A DNA stretch of 64,000 nt from Ferdinandcohnia sp047246645 (GTDB lineage Bacteria > Bacillota > Bacilli > Bacillales > Bacillaceae_L). The DNA is taken from contig NZ_JBFOKR010000003.1 of NCBI RefSeq assembly GCF_047246645.1, positions 186,001-250,000 on the forward strand, written 5' to 3'. Below, in pieces: positions 1 to 7,959 of the stretch. The notes beneath the pieces are model-generated. The model did not search any database and had not been told where the DNA came from. It worked only from the letters and a program-made list of their open reading frames with translations. The position numbers and the translations under genes are program-made. Each line of letters begins with the position of its first letter. The stretch's first letter is position 1.

Positions 1-436
1 TTACTTTGGTCTGTTCTTGAAGGGCAATTTCTGTGGCATCTACAACTGCGACAATTCCACCTTGAATGTTCATCAGGTCTTTAAGTCGTTCAGGCGTTTT
101 CTTGGAGTTAACTAGAATCGTACTGTCATTATAAATACCGCTGGTACAATTAATTGTTTTGAATAGGGCATCGTGGAAGATTCCGACAACGTGAGGGCGT
201 TCTATTGGTGTAGTATCTCGGATATTTGTGTCAGGGTTACAAAATCGAATATGGGCTTTCACTGGTGATCCTTTTTTCTCGGAGCCATAGGAAGAAAAGC
301 CGACTCCATTAAGTCCATGGCCAACAACTCCATCCTCTGAGAGCATCTTACCAGCCAAGTTGGCACCTAAGCCACCTATGGACTCTAGACGAATCTCAAA
401 AAATCCTAACTCATTCACTTTAGGTAATTGTGTCAA
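1..436 (-). CDS. 2-oxoacid:acceptor oxidoreductase, gamma-type subunit (N-terminal part, runs off window)
   Basis: About 145 codons are visible, read from a TTG at 436 that lies seven bases after GGAGG; there is no stop before the left edge. The glycine-rich start (ESIGGLGANLAGKML, then GLNGVGFSSYGSEKKGSPVKAHIR) is typical of the gamma subunit or domain of pyruvate/2-oxoglutarate:ferredoxin oxidoreductases. In that family this part assists the thiamine-diphosphate subunits in oxidative decarboxylation of 2-oxoacids in the cytoplasm. The alpha/beta subunits would lie further left on this strand. Whether the gene is free-standing or fused to another domain cannot be told here. Confidence 0.85.
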   Translation of the reverse strand, partial: MTQLPKVNELGFFEIRLESIGGLGANLAGKMLSEDGVVGHGLNGVGFSSYGSEKKGSPVKAHIRFCNPDTNIRDTTPIERPHVVGIFHDALFKTINCTSGIYNDSTILVNSKKTPERLKDLMNIQGGIVAVVDATEIALQEQTKV

Positions 437-604
437 GAAGATTCCTCCAATCTTATCTAGATTAGAAAATTATAAATTTTCTAATAAATATATAAATAGA
501 TTGTAACAGGATACAAAAATAAATACAACAGGGTTATGTGAAAATGGGCATATATCTTAAAGAAACGCTTTATTTATGGGCATTTTATCTAATTCTGATT
601 ATTC

Positions 605-639
605 CTGTTATAAAACAATAAAACTATGTATTATAACAG
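605..639. promoter_or_regulatory. Inverted repeat, possible operator between divergent genes
   Basis: Perfect 9-base arms CTGTTATAA (605-613) and TTATAACAG (631-639) are separated by 17 bases. They sit in the 309-base region between the oxidoreductase gene and the small gene at 746. The spacing suits a dimeric regulator as well as a weak hairpin; no T-run follows. The rest of this intergenic region is very AT-rich and shows nothing else I can support. Confidence 0.35.
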
Positions 640-745
640 ATTTCTAGTGATAATCGTGTAATTTATGACTTTTGAATCATTTATTCTAAACTCATATTTG
701 GTAAAATTTTCATTATTAAATGTTAGTAAATAGGGGTGTTTAAAC

Positions 746-1057
746 GTGACAAATTTAGTTTTCGATAGAGAAAATCAGTTTGCTAATAAAATGCGTAAAT
801 ATAAAATCTTTTTAAACGATGAAGAAGTAGGCGAAATTAAAAACGGCGAGCAAAAGGAGATAAAGGTCCAACCGGGTTCTTATAAAGTGAAGTTAAAGAT
901 TGACTGGTGTGAAAGCAAAGAGATTCAAATCAATGCGGTTGAAGGACAAACAATTCAATTCCAATGTGGTAGTAGATTAAGAGGTTTGAAGGTGTTCCAA
1001 GCAACGAAAGCAATGGATAAAGTGGATGAGTTTGTTTATTTGGATCAAGTAAAATAA
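746..1057 (+). CDS. Conserved hypothetical protein, PEGA-like small beta protein
   Basis: 103 residues from a GTG start preceded by AGGGGTG. There is no signal peptide or membrane segment, so it is probably cytoplasmic. The central part (KIFLNDEEVGEIKNGEQKE followed by VQPGSYKVKLKIDWC) has the alternating pattern of a small beta-sandwich like PEGA-type repeats: a gene-product argument, a glycine turn, then a strand. The IDWC motif is characteristic of a group of small Bacillaceae proteins that I cannot name. It stands alone, with 240 bases of non-coding DNA downstream. Function unknown. Confidence 0.7.
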   Translation: MTNLVFDRENQFANKMRKYKIFLNDEEVGEIKNGEQKEIKVQPGSYKVKLKIDWCESKEIQINAVEGQTIQFQCGSRLRGLKVFQATKAMDKVDEFVYLDQVK

Positions 1058-1233
1058 TTACTAGGTAAGCGTGTCCGATGGAGCAGAAGTTCTTTTTTTA
1101 CTGTAAAGAATTAATGTGAGTTCTGTTAGAAATGGAAATAAGGCAATTGATGTCCTCACTTAAGTATTTGAGTTTGAAAAGGAAAAGAGATTATAAGAAT
1201 TAAAGTAAAAAACTGCATAATTTCTAAAATTTC

Positions 1234-1260
1234 TGAAACTTAATCCACTCTATATTCGTA
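1234..1260 (+). promoter_or_regulatory. Candidate ECF-sigma promoter of the DUF3899-like gene
   Basis: TGAAAC (1234-1239), a 17-base spacer and CGTA (1257-1260) match the -35/-10 pattern recognised by B. subtilis SigW/SigM/SigX-type ECF factors. The gene starts 38 bases downstream. The pairing is by pattern only. Confidence 0.5.
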
Positions 1261-1298
1261 TACTACATATAGAAAGTTTACGGAATGGAGGGATTCGT

Positions 1299-1610
1299 AT
1301 GGTTCGATACATTCTCTATGTACTTTTAGTAGCAGCCGTCGAAGTGGGGATATTAACAGGGATTTCAGTATACTTTGATTATAACTTCTTAACTACCATG
1401 TTTTTTGGATCATTTACTTTTGCTCTTATTGCCTTTGTATTAAGCTCTTCAGGTGATGTACTTACAAAAGGCTCCGAAATGGCTGCATTTGATACGTTGT
1501 TAGGTGCCTACAAACCACGACACGAAAAAGCAACATTACGGCTAAATCCATTTTTGGTAGGTTCGCTTTTATGTTTGGTTGTTTATGTAGTGTTAGAGTT
1601 AATTCTATAG
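1299..1610 (+). CDS. Small membrane protein, DUF3899-like
   Basis: 103 residues, ATG start after GGAATGGAGGG. There are three predicted membrane segments: roughly residues 3-25, 30-50 and 84-102. Between the second and third lies a short cytoplasmic stretch with GSEMAAFDTLLGAYKPRHEK. Size and layout resemble DUF3899 proteins of Bacillaceae, which have no known function. A candidate ECF promoter lies just upstream and a clear intrinsic terminator just downstream, so it is probably a single-gene unit linked to envelope stress. The family call is tentative; the membrane call is firm. Confidence 0.7.
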   Translation: MVRYILYVLLVAAVEVGILTGISVYFDYNFLTTMFFGSFTFALIAFVLSSSGDVLTKGSEMAAFDTLLGAYKPRHEKATLRLNPFLVGSLLCLVVYVVLELIL

Positions 1611-1618
1611 AATAACAG

Positions 1619-1650
1619 ATGCCTGTTTCCTTTAGAGATAGGCATTTTTT
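1619..1650 (+). terminator. Intrinsic terminator
   Basis: An 11-base stem (1619-1629 with 1635-1645, two G-U pairs), 5-base loop and six T residues lie directly after the DUF3899-like gene. Confidence 0.85.
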
Positions 1651-1715
1651 CTGCCTTTTTATGGAACCTGATGTGTTATTATAAAAATAAACTGAATTCC
1701 TGGGGGAATATTGGT

Positions 1716-2291
1716 ATGGAGCGATTAGCCGTATTCTGTGGTTCAAGTAATGGTGCAAGTGAGGCTTATAAAGAGGGTGCTGTGCAATTAGGCTTGGAGC
1801 TAGCAAAACGTAATATTACTCTAGTCTATGGTGGATCTAATGTTGGAATTATGGGAGTAGTGGCAGATACTGTTTTAGAAGGAGGAGGGAAGGTAATCGG
1901 AGTTCTACCAAGATTCCTAGAAGAAAGAGAGATCTCGCATCCTCACTTAACTGAATTACATAGAGTAGAAACGATGCATGAAAGAAAAGCAAAAATGGAA
2001 GAACTAGTGGATGGTTTTATTGTTTTACCAGGAGGTGCCGGTACGTTAGAGGAGTTTTTTGAGGTTTTCACCTGGGCGCAGATTGGCTTACATCAAAAAC
2101 CAATAGGACTTCTTAACATTAATGGATACTATGACCCTCTTGTTCATTTGTTTGATCACATGGTCCAAGAACAATTTATGCAGGAGAAATATAAATCTGT
2201 CGCAATCGTAAACTCAAACCCGATTAGCTTAATCGATAAGTTTCATACATATGAACCGCCTGCGGTGAAGACGTATGATAACAAACGTTGA
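1716..2291 (+). CDS. LOG family protein (cytokinin-riboside phosphate phosphoribohydrolase type)
   Basis: 191 residues from the ATG at 1716, which follows TGGGGGAA; an in-frame ATG at 1671 has no ribosome-binding site. The LOG signature PGGAGTLEEFFEVFTWAQ and the upstream ERKAKMEELVDGFIVLPGG are present, as is the N-terminal nucleotide-binding loop VFCGSSNGASEAY and VYGGSNVGIMG. LOG proteins cleave N6-modified adenosine monophosphate to the free base and ribose phosphate; many bacterial members were misnamed lysine decarboxylases. B. subtilis YvdD is the nearest relative I recognise. The NIPSNAP gene starts 26 bases after its stop and probably shares the transcript. Confidence 0.9.
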   Translation: MERLAVFCGSSNGASEAYKEGAVQLGLELAKRNITLVYGGSNVGIMGVVADTVLEGGGKVIGVLPRFLEEREISHPHLTELHRVETMHERKAKMEELVDGFIVLPGGAGTLEEFFEVFTWAQIGLHQKPIGLLNINGYYDPLVHLFDHMVQEQFMQEKYKSVAIVNSNPISLIDKFHTYEPPAVKTYDNKR

Positions 2292-2317
2292 AAACTCCAT
2301 ATAGAAGGAGAAAAAAG

Positions 2318-2680
2318 ATGATATTCCGAAGAAAAAAATATATTGTTGATGCTGGTATTGTAGAAGAGTTTAATACGCACTTTAACAATACGCTACTGCC
2401 AACACAACTAAAATATGGAGCGAGATTAGTAGGAAGATGGATGTCTCAACAAAATGATGGGACTATAGAAATCTTTGCGATCTGGGAATACGATAGTCAT
2501 GCAGAATACGAAAAAATTGAAAATAATGTTCGAAGTGATAAAGAGCATGTCCAACGTGTCCAGAATTGGTATGGAAAAATGGGTGGAAGAGAGAACTTAA
2601 AAGATGTATTTCATAAGATTGAAGAGGATTTCATAGAGACAACTGTACCATATGAGAATACAATTCTTTCGAAGAGGTAA
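2318..2680 (+). CDS. NIPSNAP family protein
   Basis: 120 residues from the ATG at 2318, placed seven bases after GAAGGAG; a possible TTG at 2288 would lie upstream of that site. The sequence begins with FRRKKYIVDAGIVEEFNTHF and has the GRWMSQQNDGTIEIFAIWEY core of the ferredoxin-like alpha+beta-barrel NIPSNAP family. These small cytoplasmic proteins have no settled biochemical role in bacteria. It follows the LOG gene by 26 bases. Confidence 0.8.
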   Translation: MIFRRKKYIVDAGIVEEFNTHFNNTLLPTQLKYGARLVGRWMSQQNDGTIEIFAIWEYDSHAEYEKIENNVRSDKEHVQRVQNWYGKMGGRENLKDVFHKIEEDFIETTVPYENTILSKR

Positions 2681-2703
2681 ATAGTATCTATTGTAAAGAA
2701 GTC

Positions 2704-2730
2704 AGGATAAAAATTATTGTTTTTTATCCT
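2704..2730. terminator. Bidirectional terminator overlapping the end of the DUF4083 gene
   Basis: A perfect 10-base stem AGGATAAAAA / TTTTTATCCT with a 7-base loop; the TAA stop of the minus-strand gene lies in the loop. It has A/T runs on both sides and so can end the plus-strand NIPSNAP transcript and the minus-strand DUF4083 transcript. Confidence 0.75.
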
Positions 2731-2896
2731 GTTCAAGTAGTTCAATAATTCTATCTAGCTTTTGATTAATATCGTTATCCATATTAGGCTGCTTTTGTTT
2801 TAAAAGAATCGAACGAACTAGAAAAAACACGGCGGCAAACAACCCGAAGATAAAAATAAACATTAAAAGCTGAAAAAGTAAATCACCAATATTCAT
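2714..2896 (-). CDS. DUF4083 family small membrane protein
   Basis: 60 residues, ATG start preceded by GTGAGGAA. One strong membrane segment (about residues 8-31, LLMFIFIFGLFAAVFFLVRS) is followed by a charged tail with NQKLDRIIELLEQDKK, which can form a short coiled coil. This is the typical layout of DUF4083, a Bacillaceae family of unknown function. It is transcribed against its neighbours and its last codons form part of the shared terminator. Confidence 0.8.
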   Translation of the reverse strand: MNIGDLLFQLLMFIFIFGLFAAVFFLVRSILLKQKQPNMDNDINQKLDRIIELLEQDKKQ

Positions 2897-3092
2897 CGTA
2901 ATTCCTCACTTTACAAGTACTGGAAATATTATATCATAATTTACAATTAGATAATTTGAATTATATAAAGGTGAATGATGACCAAATTGAACCGCTTAAT
3001 GATAGGTTATAATAGAAACATATTTGATATTCTTTTTTAATGGGAATACTATCCATAAATATGCACTTTTTAAAAATTAAGGGGGAATAAAT

Positions 3093-3656
3093 ATGCAAGC
3101 TAATAAGGTGTTGTCACTCGAACAACAAGATGAAATACTGTCTGTGTTGAAGGATCGTTTTGAGAAAAACATGAATCGCCACCAAGGTATAGAATGGTCT
3201 AATGTTCAAGCGAAGCTGGAGGCGAATCCGGAAAAACTTTGGTCACTCAATGAAATGGAGAGTACCGGTGGTGAACCGGATGTTGTTGGATATGATGACG
3301 AGAAGGACGAATATGTTTTTTATGATTGTTCGCCGGAAACGCCAAAAGGCCGTAGGAGTATTTGTTACGATCATGAAGCGTTAGAAGCAAGGAAGAAACA
3401 TAAACCGGAAAATTCAGCTGTTAATATGGCAACTGACATGGGCATTGAACTTTTAACGGAAGAACAATATCGAGACTTACAGAAACTAGGGAAATTTGAT
3501 CTGAAGACATCTAGTTGGGTTAAGACACCCTCTGATATAAGAAATTTAGGTGGTGCCGTATTTTGTGACCGTCGTTATGATCAAGTATTTTTGTACCACA
3601 ATGGAGCAGATTCCTACTATGGTGCCAGAGGTTTCCGTGGTTCTCTAAGGGTTTAA
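3093..3656 (+). CDS. DUF4256 family protein
   Basis: 187 residues, ATG start after AAGGGGGAA. The sequence shows the conserved features of DUF4256: KLWSLNEMESTGGEPDVV, YDCSPETPKGRRSICYD and, near the end, GGAVFCDRRYDQVFLYHNGA. The family length (about 185) is matched. It is soluble, probably cytoplasmic, and its function is unknown. It is monocistronic: a strong terminator follows 80 bases after the stop. Confidence 0.9.
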   Translation: MQANKVLSLEQQDEILSVLKDRFEKNMNRHQGIEWSNVQAKLEANPEKLWSLNEMESTGGEPDVVGYDDEKDEYVFYDCSPETPKGRRSICYDHEALEARKKHKPENSAVNMATDMGIELLTEEQYRDLQKLGKFDLKTSSWVKTPSDIRNLGGAVFCDRRYDQVFLYHNGADSYYGARGFRGSLRV

Positions 3657-3736
3657 CTACTAGTATAAATTTTTACATAATGTAACTAAACGAAAGATGT
3701 CATTTGTTTTACTTCAAATTAAATTTTAACCAACAT

Positions 3737-3769
3737 GACTTAGAGGAAAAGTCCTCTAGGTCTTTTTTT
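3737..3769 (+). terminator. Intrinsic terminator after DUF4256
   Basis: 11-base stem (3737-3747 with 3752-3762, one G-U), four-base loop and a run of seven T. Confidence 0.85.
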
Positions 3770-3884
3770 ATTGCGTAATTACTGAATGACTGCATTTATA
3801 TTAAAATGAAATATGATAAAAAATTTAAAACGGAGTTAAATCTTTTTTCATAGAAATGCGTCTTACTAGGTGAGGTGATAAAAA

Positions 3885-4454
3885 ATGCCTGAGGATCAAG
3901 AGTTGATTAAGGAAATCTTGAATGGTAGCCAAGCGGCAATGGAAGTGTTAACGAGAAAATATTATAAACCGATTTATGCATTTGTGTATCGTAAAGTGGG
4001 AGATCGTGAGCTGGCTTATGACTTTACACAGGAAATCTTCATTAAGATGATGCAAAGGCTAGATTCTTTTTCGAATAAAGGGTCATTTCAAAGTTGGTTG
4101 TATTCAATAGCGGTGAATCACTGTAGAGACTACTGGAGGAGCTTGGAATACAAAAATACGTCAAAGCAAGCAGAACTGGTAGAAACAATTAAAAGTGAAG
4201 GGAATACTGTCCCGTACATATTTGAACGGAAAGAAACGCGTGAGCAGGTGAAGCAGGCGATTAATAGCCTTCCAGATATTCAGAAAGAAGCAGTGATTCT
4301 AAAATATTATCATGATATGAAAATACAAGAAATCGCAGATGTTACGAATGCAAATTTATCAACGGTGAAATCTCGATTAAAACAGGGGTTAGGTAAGCTA
4401 GCGGCTATTTTAGAGAGAGGTGAGGAATATGCCAAAAAGACCAATAGAAAGTAA
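3885..4454 (+). CDS. ECF RNA polymerase sigma factor
   Basis: 189 residues, ATG start after GTGAGGTGA. Region 2 is at about residues 12-80 (core-binding DFTQEIFIKMMQRLDSF, then GSFQSWLYSIAVNHCRDYWR) and region 4 at about 115-175 (INSLPDIQKEAVILKYYHDM, helix-turn-helix MKIQEIADVTNANLSTVKSR). It heads a four-gene operon and overlaps the next gene by 26 bases. Together with an ABC ATPase and permease downstream, the layout recalls the B. subtilis sigY operon (sigY-yxlCDEFG), though I cannot claim orthology. I found no convincing self-type promoter upstream, only a CGTC near 3857. Confidence 0.93.
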   Translation: MPEDQELIKEILNGSQAAMEVLTRKYYKPIYAFVYRKVGDRELAYDFTQEIFIKMMQRLDSFSNKGSFQSWLYSIAVNHCRDYWRSLEYKNTSKQAELVETIKSEGNTVPYIFERKETREQVKQAINSLPDIQKEAVILKYYHDMKIQEIADVTNANLSTVKSRLKQGLGKLAAILERGEEYAKKTNRK

Positions 4455-5244
4455 GTTTGATATAGAGATGGATCGAGAGCTAGTAGAGCTTGAGCAAGAA
4501 ATTGAGTTTATGTTAGATGAATACGATGTCGAGTTTCCAAGTGAAGTAGAAATGATGGTGACGATTGAGGCAATGCGACCTTATGTTCCTAAAAATGAGA
4601 ACAAATGGAAGAATGTATATGGAAGAGTAGAAACGATTTTACAGCATTCTGCAAGAGAGGTTTTTTATATCACGCCGTTATTCTGGCTGTTGAACGGGTT
4701 GTTTTTAGTCGTATGTATTGGTGCAGTGATTCTAACGGAGGCAGATCCATACTTGGTTGCATTGTTATTCGCACCACTTCCTACTATTACTGGGTTACTA
4801 GAAGTACTAAAGAGTAAAAACAATGGAATGGCAGAGCTTGAGCTATCGTTAAAATATAATCTAGAAGAATTAATTTTATCTAAGCTGGTCATTATTGGTG
4901 GATTCAATTTAGTGTTGAATGTTGTACTTACAGCATGTATTTCAGCTATTTATCCTGAAATTTGGATAGGGAAAATGGCTCTGTATTGGATTACTCCTTT
5001 CACTGTTATCTCAGCGGTATCTTTATTCGTAGTTACCAGCACTAGACAGTCGTATATCTTTACCGGTGGAATAGTGGTATGGATATCAGTAGGTATTTTA
5101 GTAGGTCAAACAGATGCGCTTGAAATGATTGAAAGGCTACCTTCAGTTATCTTCATCGTAGTCTCAGTTATTTCGATGATTTACGTAGTAGCGAAAATGA
5201 ATTCAATCTATAAAAGGGGTATTTCTTATGAATTTAACCATTGA
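4429..5244 (+). CDS. Multi-pass membrane protein, putative anti-sigma factor
   Basis: 271 residues from the ATG at 4429, five bases after GGTGAGG; it overlaps the sigma gene by 26 bases. An acidic cytoplasmic N-terminus of about 80 residues (ELEQEIEFMLDEYDVEFPSE) precedes six predicted membrane segments. Position right after an ECF sigma gene, translational overlap and the soluble-head/membrane-tail layout point to an anti-sigma factor; this is inference, because no zinc-anti-sigma HxxxCxxC motif is present. It could instead be an accessory subunit of the ABC transporter, whose ATPase gene overlaps its end by 17 bases. Confidence 0.6.
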   Translation: MPKRPIESKFDIEMDRELVELEQEIEFMLDEYDVEFPSEVEMMVTIEAMRPYVPKNENKWKNVYGRVETILQHSAREVFYITPLFWLLNGLFLVVCIGAVILTEADPYLVALLFAPLPTITGLLEVLKSKNNGMAELELSLKYNLEELILSKLVIIGGFNLVLNVVLTACISAIYPEIWIGKMALYWITPFTVISAVSLFVVTSTRQSYIFTGGIVVWISVGILVGQTDALEMIERLPSVIFIVVSVISMIYVVAKMNSIYKRGISYEFNH

Positions 5245-6100
5245 AAATATATCAAAAAACTTTGGGAACAAGAAGGCATTGGATCAAATAAATTTAGAAT
5301 TAACAACGGGTGTATACGGTATTCTTGGGGCAAATGGGTCAGGTAAAACAACATTGATGAGAATTTTGGCAACTGTCATGAAACCTAGTTCTGGCAGGGT
5401 GTTGTTGGATGGCCAAGATATTACAAAGCTGGATCATAAGTACCGCGACATACTAGGATATTTACCACAGCACGTAGGCTTTTATAAAACCTTTACCGCT
5501 GAAAAGCTTTTACTCTATATCACCGCATTGAAGGGGTTAACGAAGGATGAAGCGAAAGTCAAGGTTAACGAAGTACTAGAGTTAGTTGGACTTTCTGAGC
5601 ATCGTAAGGGGAAAGTAGGGAAGTTTTCAGGTGGTATGAAGCGTCGCGTTGGGATTGCTCAGGCATTACTAAACGACCCAAAGATATTAATTGTAGATGA
5701 ACCAACAGCAGGTCTCGATCCAAAAGAACGGATTCGTTTTCGTAACCTGTTATCACAAATCTCAGCAAATCGTATTGTTCTTTTATCCACACATATTGTG
5801 TCGGACATCGAATATATTGCGAAAGAAGTGTTGATTTTAAAAGATGGTCATTTAGTTAAAAAGCAATCTCCTCAAGAGCTTCTTTCAGGAATCCAAAATA
5901 AGGTATGGACTGTCACGGTTGAAAATGAGTCGGAAATCTTACATTTCCAATCATTGTATAAAGTAGGGAATATTTCACGAGTACAAAATCAATTTGAGTT
6001 GCGAATTCTAAGTGATGTTAAACCTCATCAAAACGCGATAAATGAGAATCCGAATCTCGAAGACTTGTATCTTTACTATTTTGATGAGGAGGTAGCATAA
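5228..6100 (+). CDS. ABC transporter ATP-binding protein
   Basis: 290 residues, ATG start. Walker A GANGSGKT (34-41), Q-loop YLPQ, signature SGGMKRR (about 134-140), Walker B ILIVDEPTAGLDP (about 153-165) and the switch histidine in LLSTHIV are all present. The domain belongs to the CcmA/drug-export class that pairs with ABC-2 permeases. The last 80 residues are a C-terminal extension typical of this group. It overlaps the membrane protein upstream by 17 bases and is separated from the permease by two bases, so all four genes are translationally coupled. Confidence 0.93.
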   Translation: MNLTIENISKNFGNKKALDQINLELTTGVYGILGANGSGKTTLMRILATVMKPSSGRVLLDGQDITKLDHKYRDILGYLPQHVGFYKTFTAEKLLLYITALKGLTKDEAKVKVNEVLELVGLSEHRKGKVGKFSGGMKRRVGIAQALLNDPKILIVDEPTAGLDPKERIRFRNLLSQISANRIVLLSTHIVSDIEYIAKEVLILKDGHLVKKQSPQELLSGIQNKVWTVTVENESEILHFQSLYKVGNISRVQNQFELRILSDVKPHQNAINENPNLEDLYLYYFDEEVA

Positions 6101-6102
6101 GT

Positions 6103-7203
6103 ATGGATTTAATCAAGTTTGAGCTATATAAAATTTTCAGACAGAAAATCATTTATATTACATTTTTACTATCAATCATCTTCTCAACCGGTTTTACCTT
6201 TGACAGTACAGCTCAATGGGAAAAAGATTTGTACCGAGAGTGGGAAGGGCCAATCACTGTTGAAAAAGTAGAGCAGGCTAAATTGGATAATGAGGAGTTA
6301 ATGAAAAAGCTGGATGAAGCAGAAGAGAATTTTATTTACTCAGAATCCGACCAGGTGAAATCGGGAATCTATGAAACAATTGCCTGGATTCAACAGGTAA
6401 ACGAAAATAAGCTTAACAAATTAGCAGAACTCAAGGCGGAAACGAAATATAATACAGAATTACAAAAGTCTCTTGTCGAGGATATCGACGTTTCCTACTT
6501 TGCGTACAACAAAGGGCCCCGTGAAGTTGTTGATTTCGCAAGTTTTTATTCAATCATTTTTACGGGAGGAATGCTTTTAATCGGGTTGTCAACGATTTAT
6601 ACGAATGAATACTCCAGTGGTGTTGATAACTATTTGCTAAGTTCGAAAAAAGGTCGGAAGCCACTGATGTGGTCAAAAATAATTGCTTCCATGATCTACA
6701 CAGTAGTTGTAGTTATTGCTTGGGAAATGTGGAATGTTGGATATAGCGTTCTGAGATATGGCAATGAAGGCTGGAATACAGCGATTCAATATTCTTTTAA
6801 GTATTACTTTTCTCCATATTCTTTCACATTGCTTGAATATCATATGATTCAATTAGGCATTCACTTGATTGGTGCGTTAGCATTCGCAGTCTTAATTGTT
6901 TTCATTTCATCTTTGTGCAAAAATGCATTGATCTCAATAATGGTTAATGGCGCGATTTACGCTGTTCCAGTGATGATTGTTGAAACCTACACATCATTAC
7001 CACTTTGGCTAACCGATGTGTTCCGTTTCTCGTTCGTGTATATCATGAAGGTTGAGTTTTTATTTGATAATTTTAGAACGATTAATTTATTTGGTACACC
7101 GGTTTTATACCCAATTGCAGCTATTGTGCTGATGGTTGTTGTTGCGGTGGTGTTTGTTTCTTGTTTGACGAGAGTTGTGAAGAATCGGGAGGTTACTTCT
7201 TAA
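6103..7203 (+). CDS. ABC-2 type permease
   Basis: 366 residues, ATG start at 6103 after TGAGGAGGTAGC. The first membrane segment (about 16-32) is followed by a long extracytoplasmic, charged, coiled-coil-prone loop (about 35-150), then five more membrane segments from about 170 to 355. This is the ABC-2 exporter layout with a large outer loop. It is the last gene of the sigma-led operon and must work with the ATPase just upstream. The exported substrate is unknown; antimicrobial or lipid export is common for this class. Confidence 0.85.
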   Translation: MDLIKFELYKIFRQKIIYITFLLSIIFSTGFTFDSTAQWEKDLYREWEGPITVEKVEQAKLDNEELMKKLDEAEENFIYSESDQVKSGIYETIAWIQQVNENKLNKLAELKAETKYNTELQKSLVEDIDVSYFAYNKGPREVVDFASFYSIIFTGGMLLIGLSTIYTNEYSSGVDNYLLSSKKGRKPLMWSKIIASMIYTVVVVIAWEMWNVGYSVLRYGNEGWNTAIQYSFKYYFSPYSFTLLEYHMIQLGIHLIGALAFAVLIVFISSLCKNALISIMVNGAIYAVPVMIVETYTSLPLWLTDVFRFSFVYIMKVEFLFDNFRTINLFGTPVLYPIAAIVLMVVVAVVFVSCLTRVVKNREVTS

Positions 7204-7225
7204 AGGCTTGGGCTGGAGTCTATGG

Positions 7226-7345
7226 GTAGCACCACCCGAAGAGAGGTATTCGAGCGGCGCTAACATCGAAAGTTGCCGTAGCACCGTCCGATAGAGAGGT
7301 ATACGAGTGGTGCTAGCATCGAAAGTTGCCTTAGCACCACACGAA
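7226..7345 (+). repeat. Tandem repeat, 52-53 base period, about 2.3 copies
   Basis: Copies start with GTAGCACC at 7226 and 7278 and with TTAGCACC at 7331. The first two copies are about 85 percent alike and both end in CATCGAAAGTTGCC. Each contains a self-complementary core (AGCACC near the start, GGTGCT or GGCGCT about 30 bases later), so a transcript would form successive hairpins. It lies in the 300-base gap after the ABC permease. The period equals that of the array at 33492-33847. Confidence 0.75.
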
Positions 7346-7377
7346 AAGCGCTTGCTTCGAAAGAGTAAGTAACAATA

Positions 7378-7415
7378 AACTGTTCACCACATACGAGTAG
7401 TGAACAGTTATTTTA
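7378..7415 (+). terminator. Probable terminator after the ABC operon
   Basis: Perfect 10-base stem AACTGTTCAC (7378-7387) / GTGAACAGTT (7400-7409) followed by ATTTTA; the T-run is short. Confidence 0.55.
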
Positions 7416-7443
7416 TGTCTACTCTGGTAGAATTAGCCGTCTA

Positions 7444-7469
7444 TGAAACTTTTAACGTTTTCGAACGTA
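7444..7469 (+). promoter_or_regulatory. ECF-sigma promoter of the DUF6376 lipoprotein gene
   Basis: TGAAAC (7444-7449), exactly 16 bases, CGTA (7466-7469), with the AACGTTTTCG spacer region often seen in SigW-type promoters. The start codon is 34 bases downstream. This is the best ECF promoter match in the window. Confidence 0.7.
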
Positions 7470-7503
7470 TATAAAATGTAGACATAATTTTGGAGGTTTT
7501 GCA

Positions 7504-7953
7504 GTGAAAAAACGAGTATTGGCGCTATCACTTTCCGGATTGTTATTTTTAGGAGCGTGTAATGTGCTAGATGAAGTAACTAATACGGTGACATATGTTA
7601 ATGAAGCAACGGAATATGTAAATGAAGTTACTACTTTTGTAAATGAGGCTCCAGCACTTGCGCAGCAGGCCGTAACTGATGAGCAGGCTAGAAATGATCT
7701 TGAAACACAGCTTGAGGAGATGAAGGATACGATTGAGTCTTTCAACTCACTCGAGGCACCAGGTGTTGCTGCTGATCTTCATCAGCAAGTTCTAGATTAT
7801 AATCAACAAGCTTTAGATGGGATTAATCTCTATTTGACTCATATTGAGGAAGGCACTTTTGACACTAGTATTCTTGAAAACACTGAGGTCTTTCAAAATC
7901 TCCAAGAAATTACAAATACCATTGACCAGATTAAACAACTGGGGGAACAATAA
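7504..7953 (+). CDS. DUF6376 family lipoprotein
   Basis: 149 residues from a GTG at 7504?that is the codon after GGAGGTTTTGCA. A signal peptide ends in a lipobox, LFLGAC, with Cys19 as the lipidated residue. The mature part is helical and repetitive at its start (TNTVTYVNEATEYVNEVTTFVNEA, an 8-9 residue repeat), consistent with a coiled coil on the outer face of the membrane. The family is restricted to Bacillaceae and has no assigned role. A SigW-type promoter directly upstream suggests an envelope-stress function; a terminator follows. Confidence 0.85.
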   Translation: MKKRVLALSLSGLLFLGACNVLDEVTNTVTYVNEATEYVNEVTTFVNEAPALAQQAVTDEQARNDLETQLEEMKDTIESFNSLEAPGVAADLHQQVLDYNQQALDGINLYLTHIEEGTFDTSILENTEVFQNLQEITNTIDQIKQLGEQ

Positions 7954-7959
7954 GAACAT

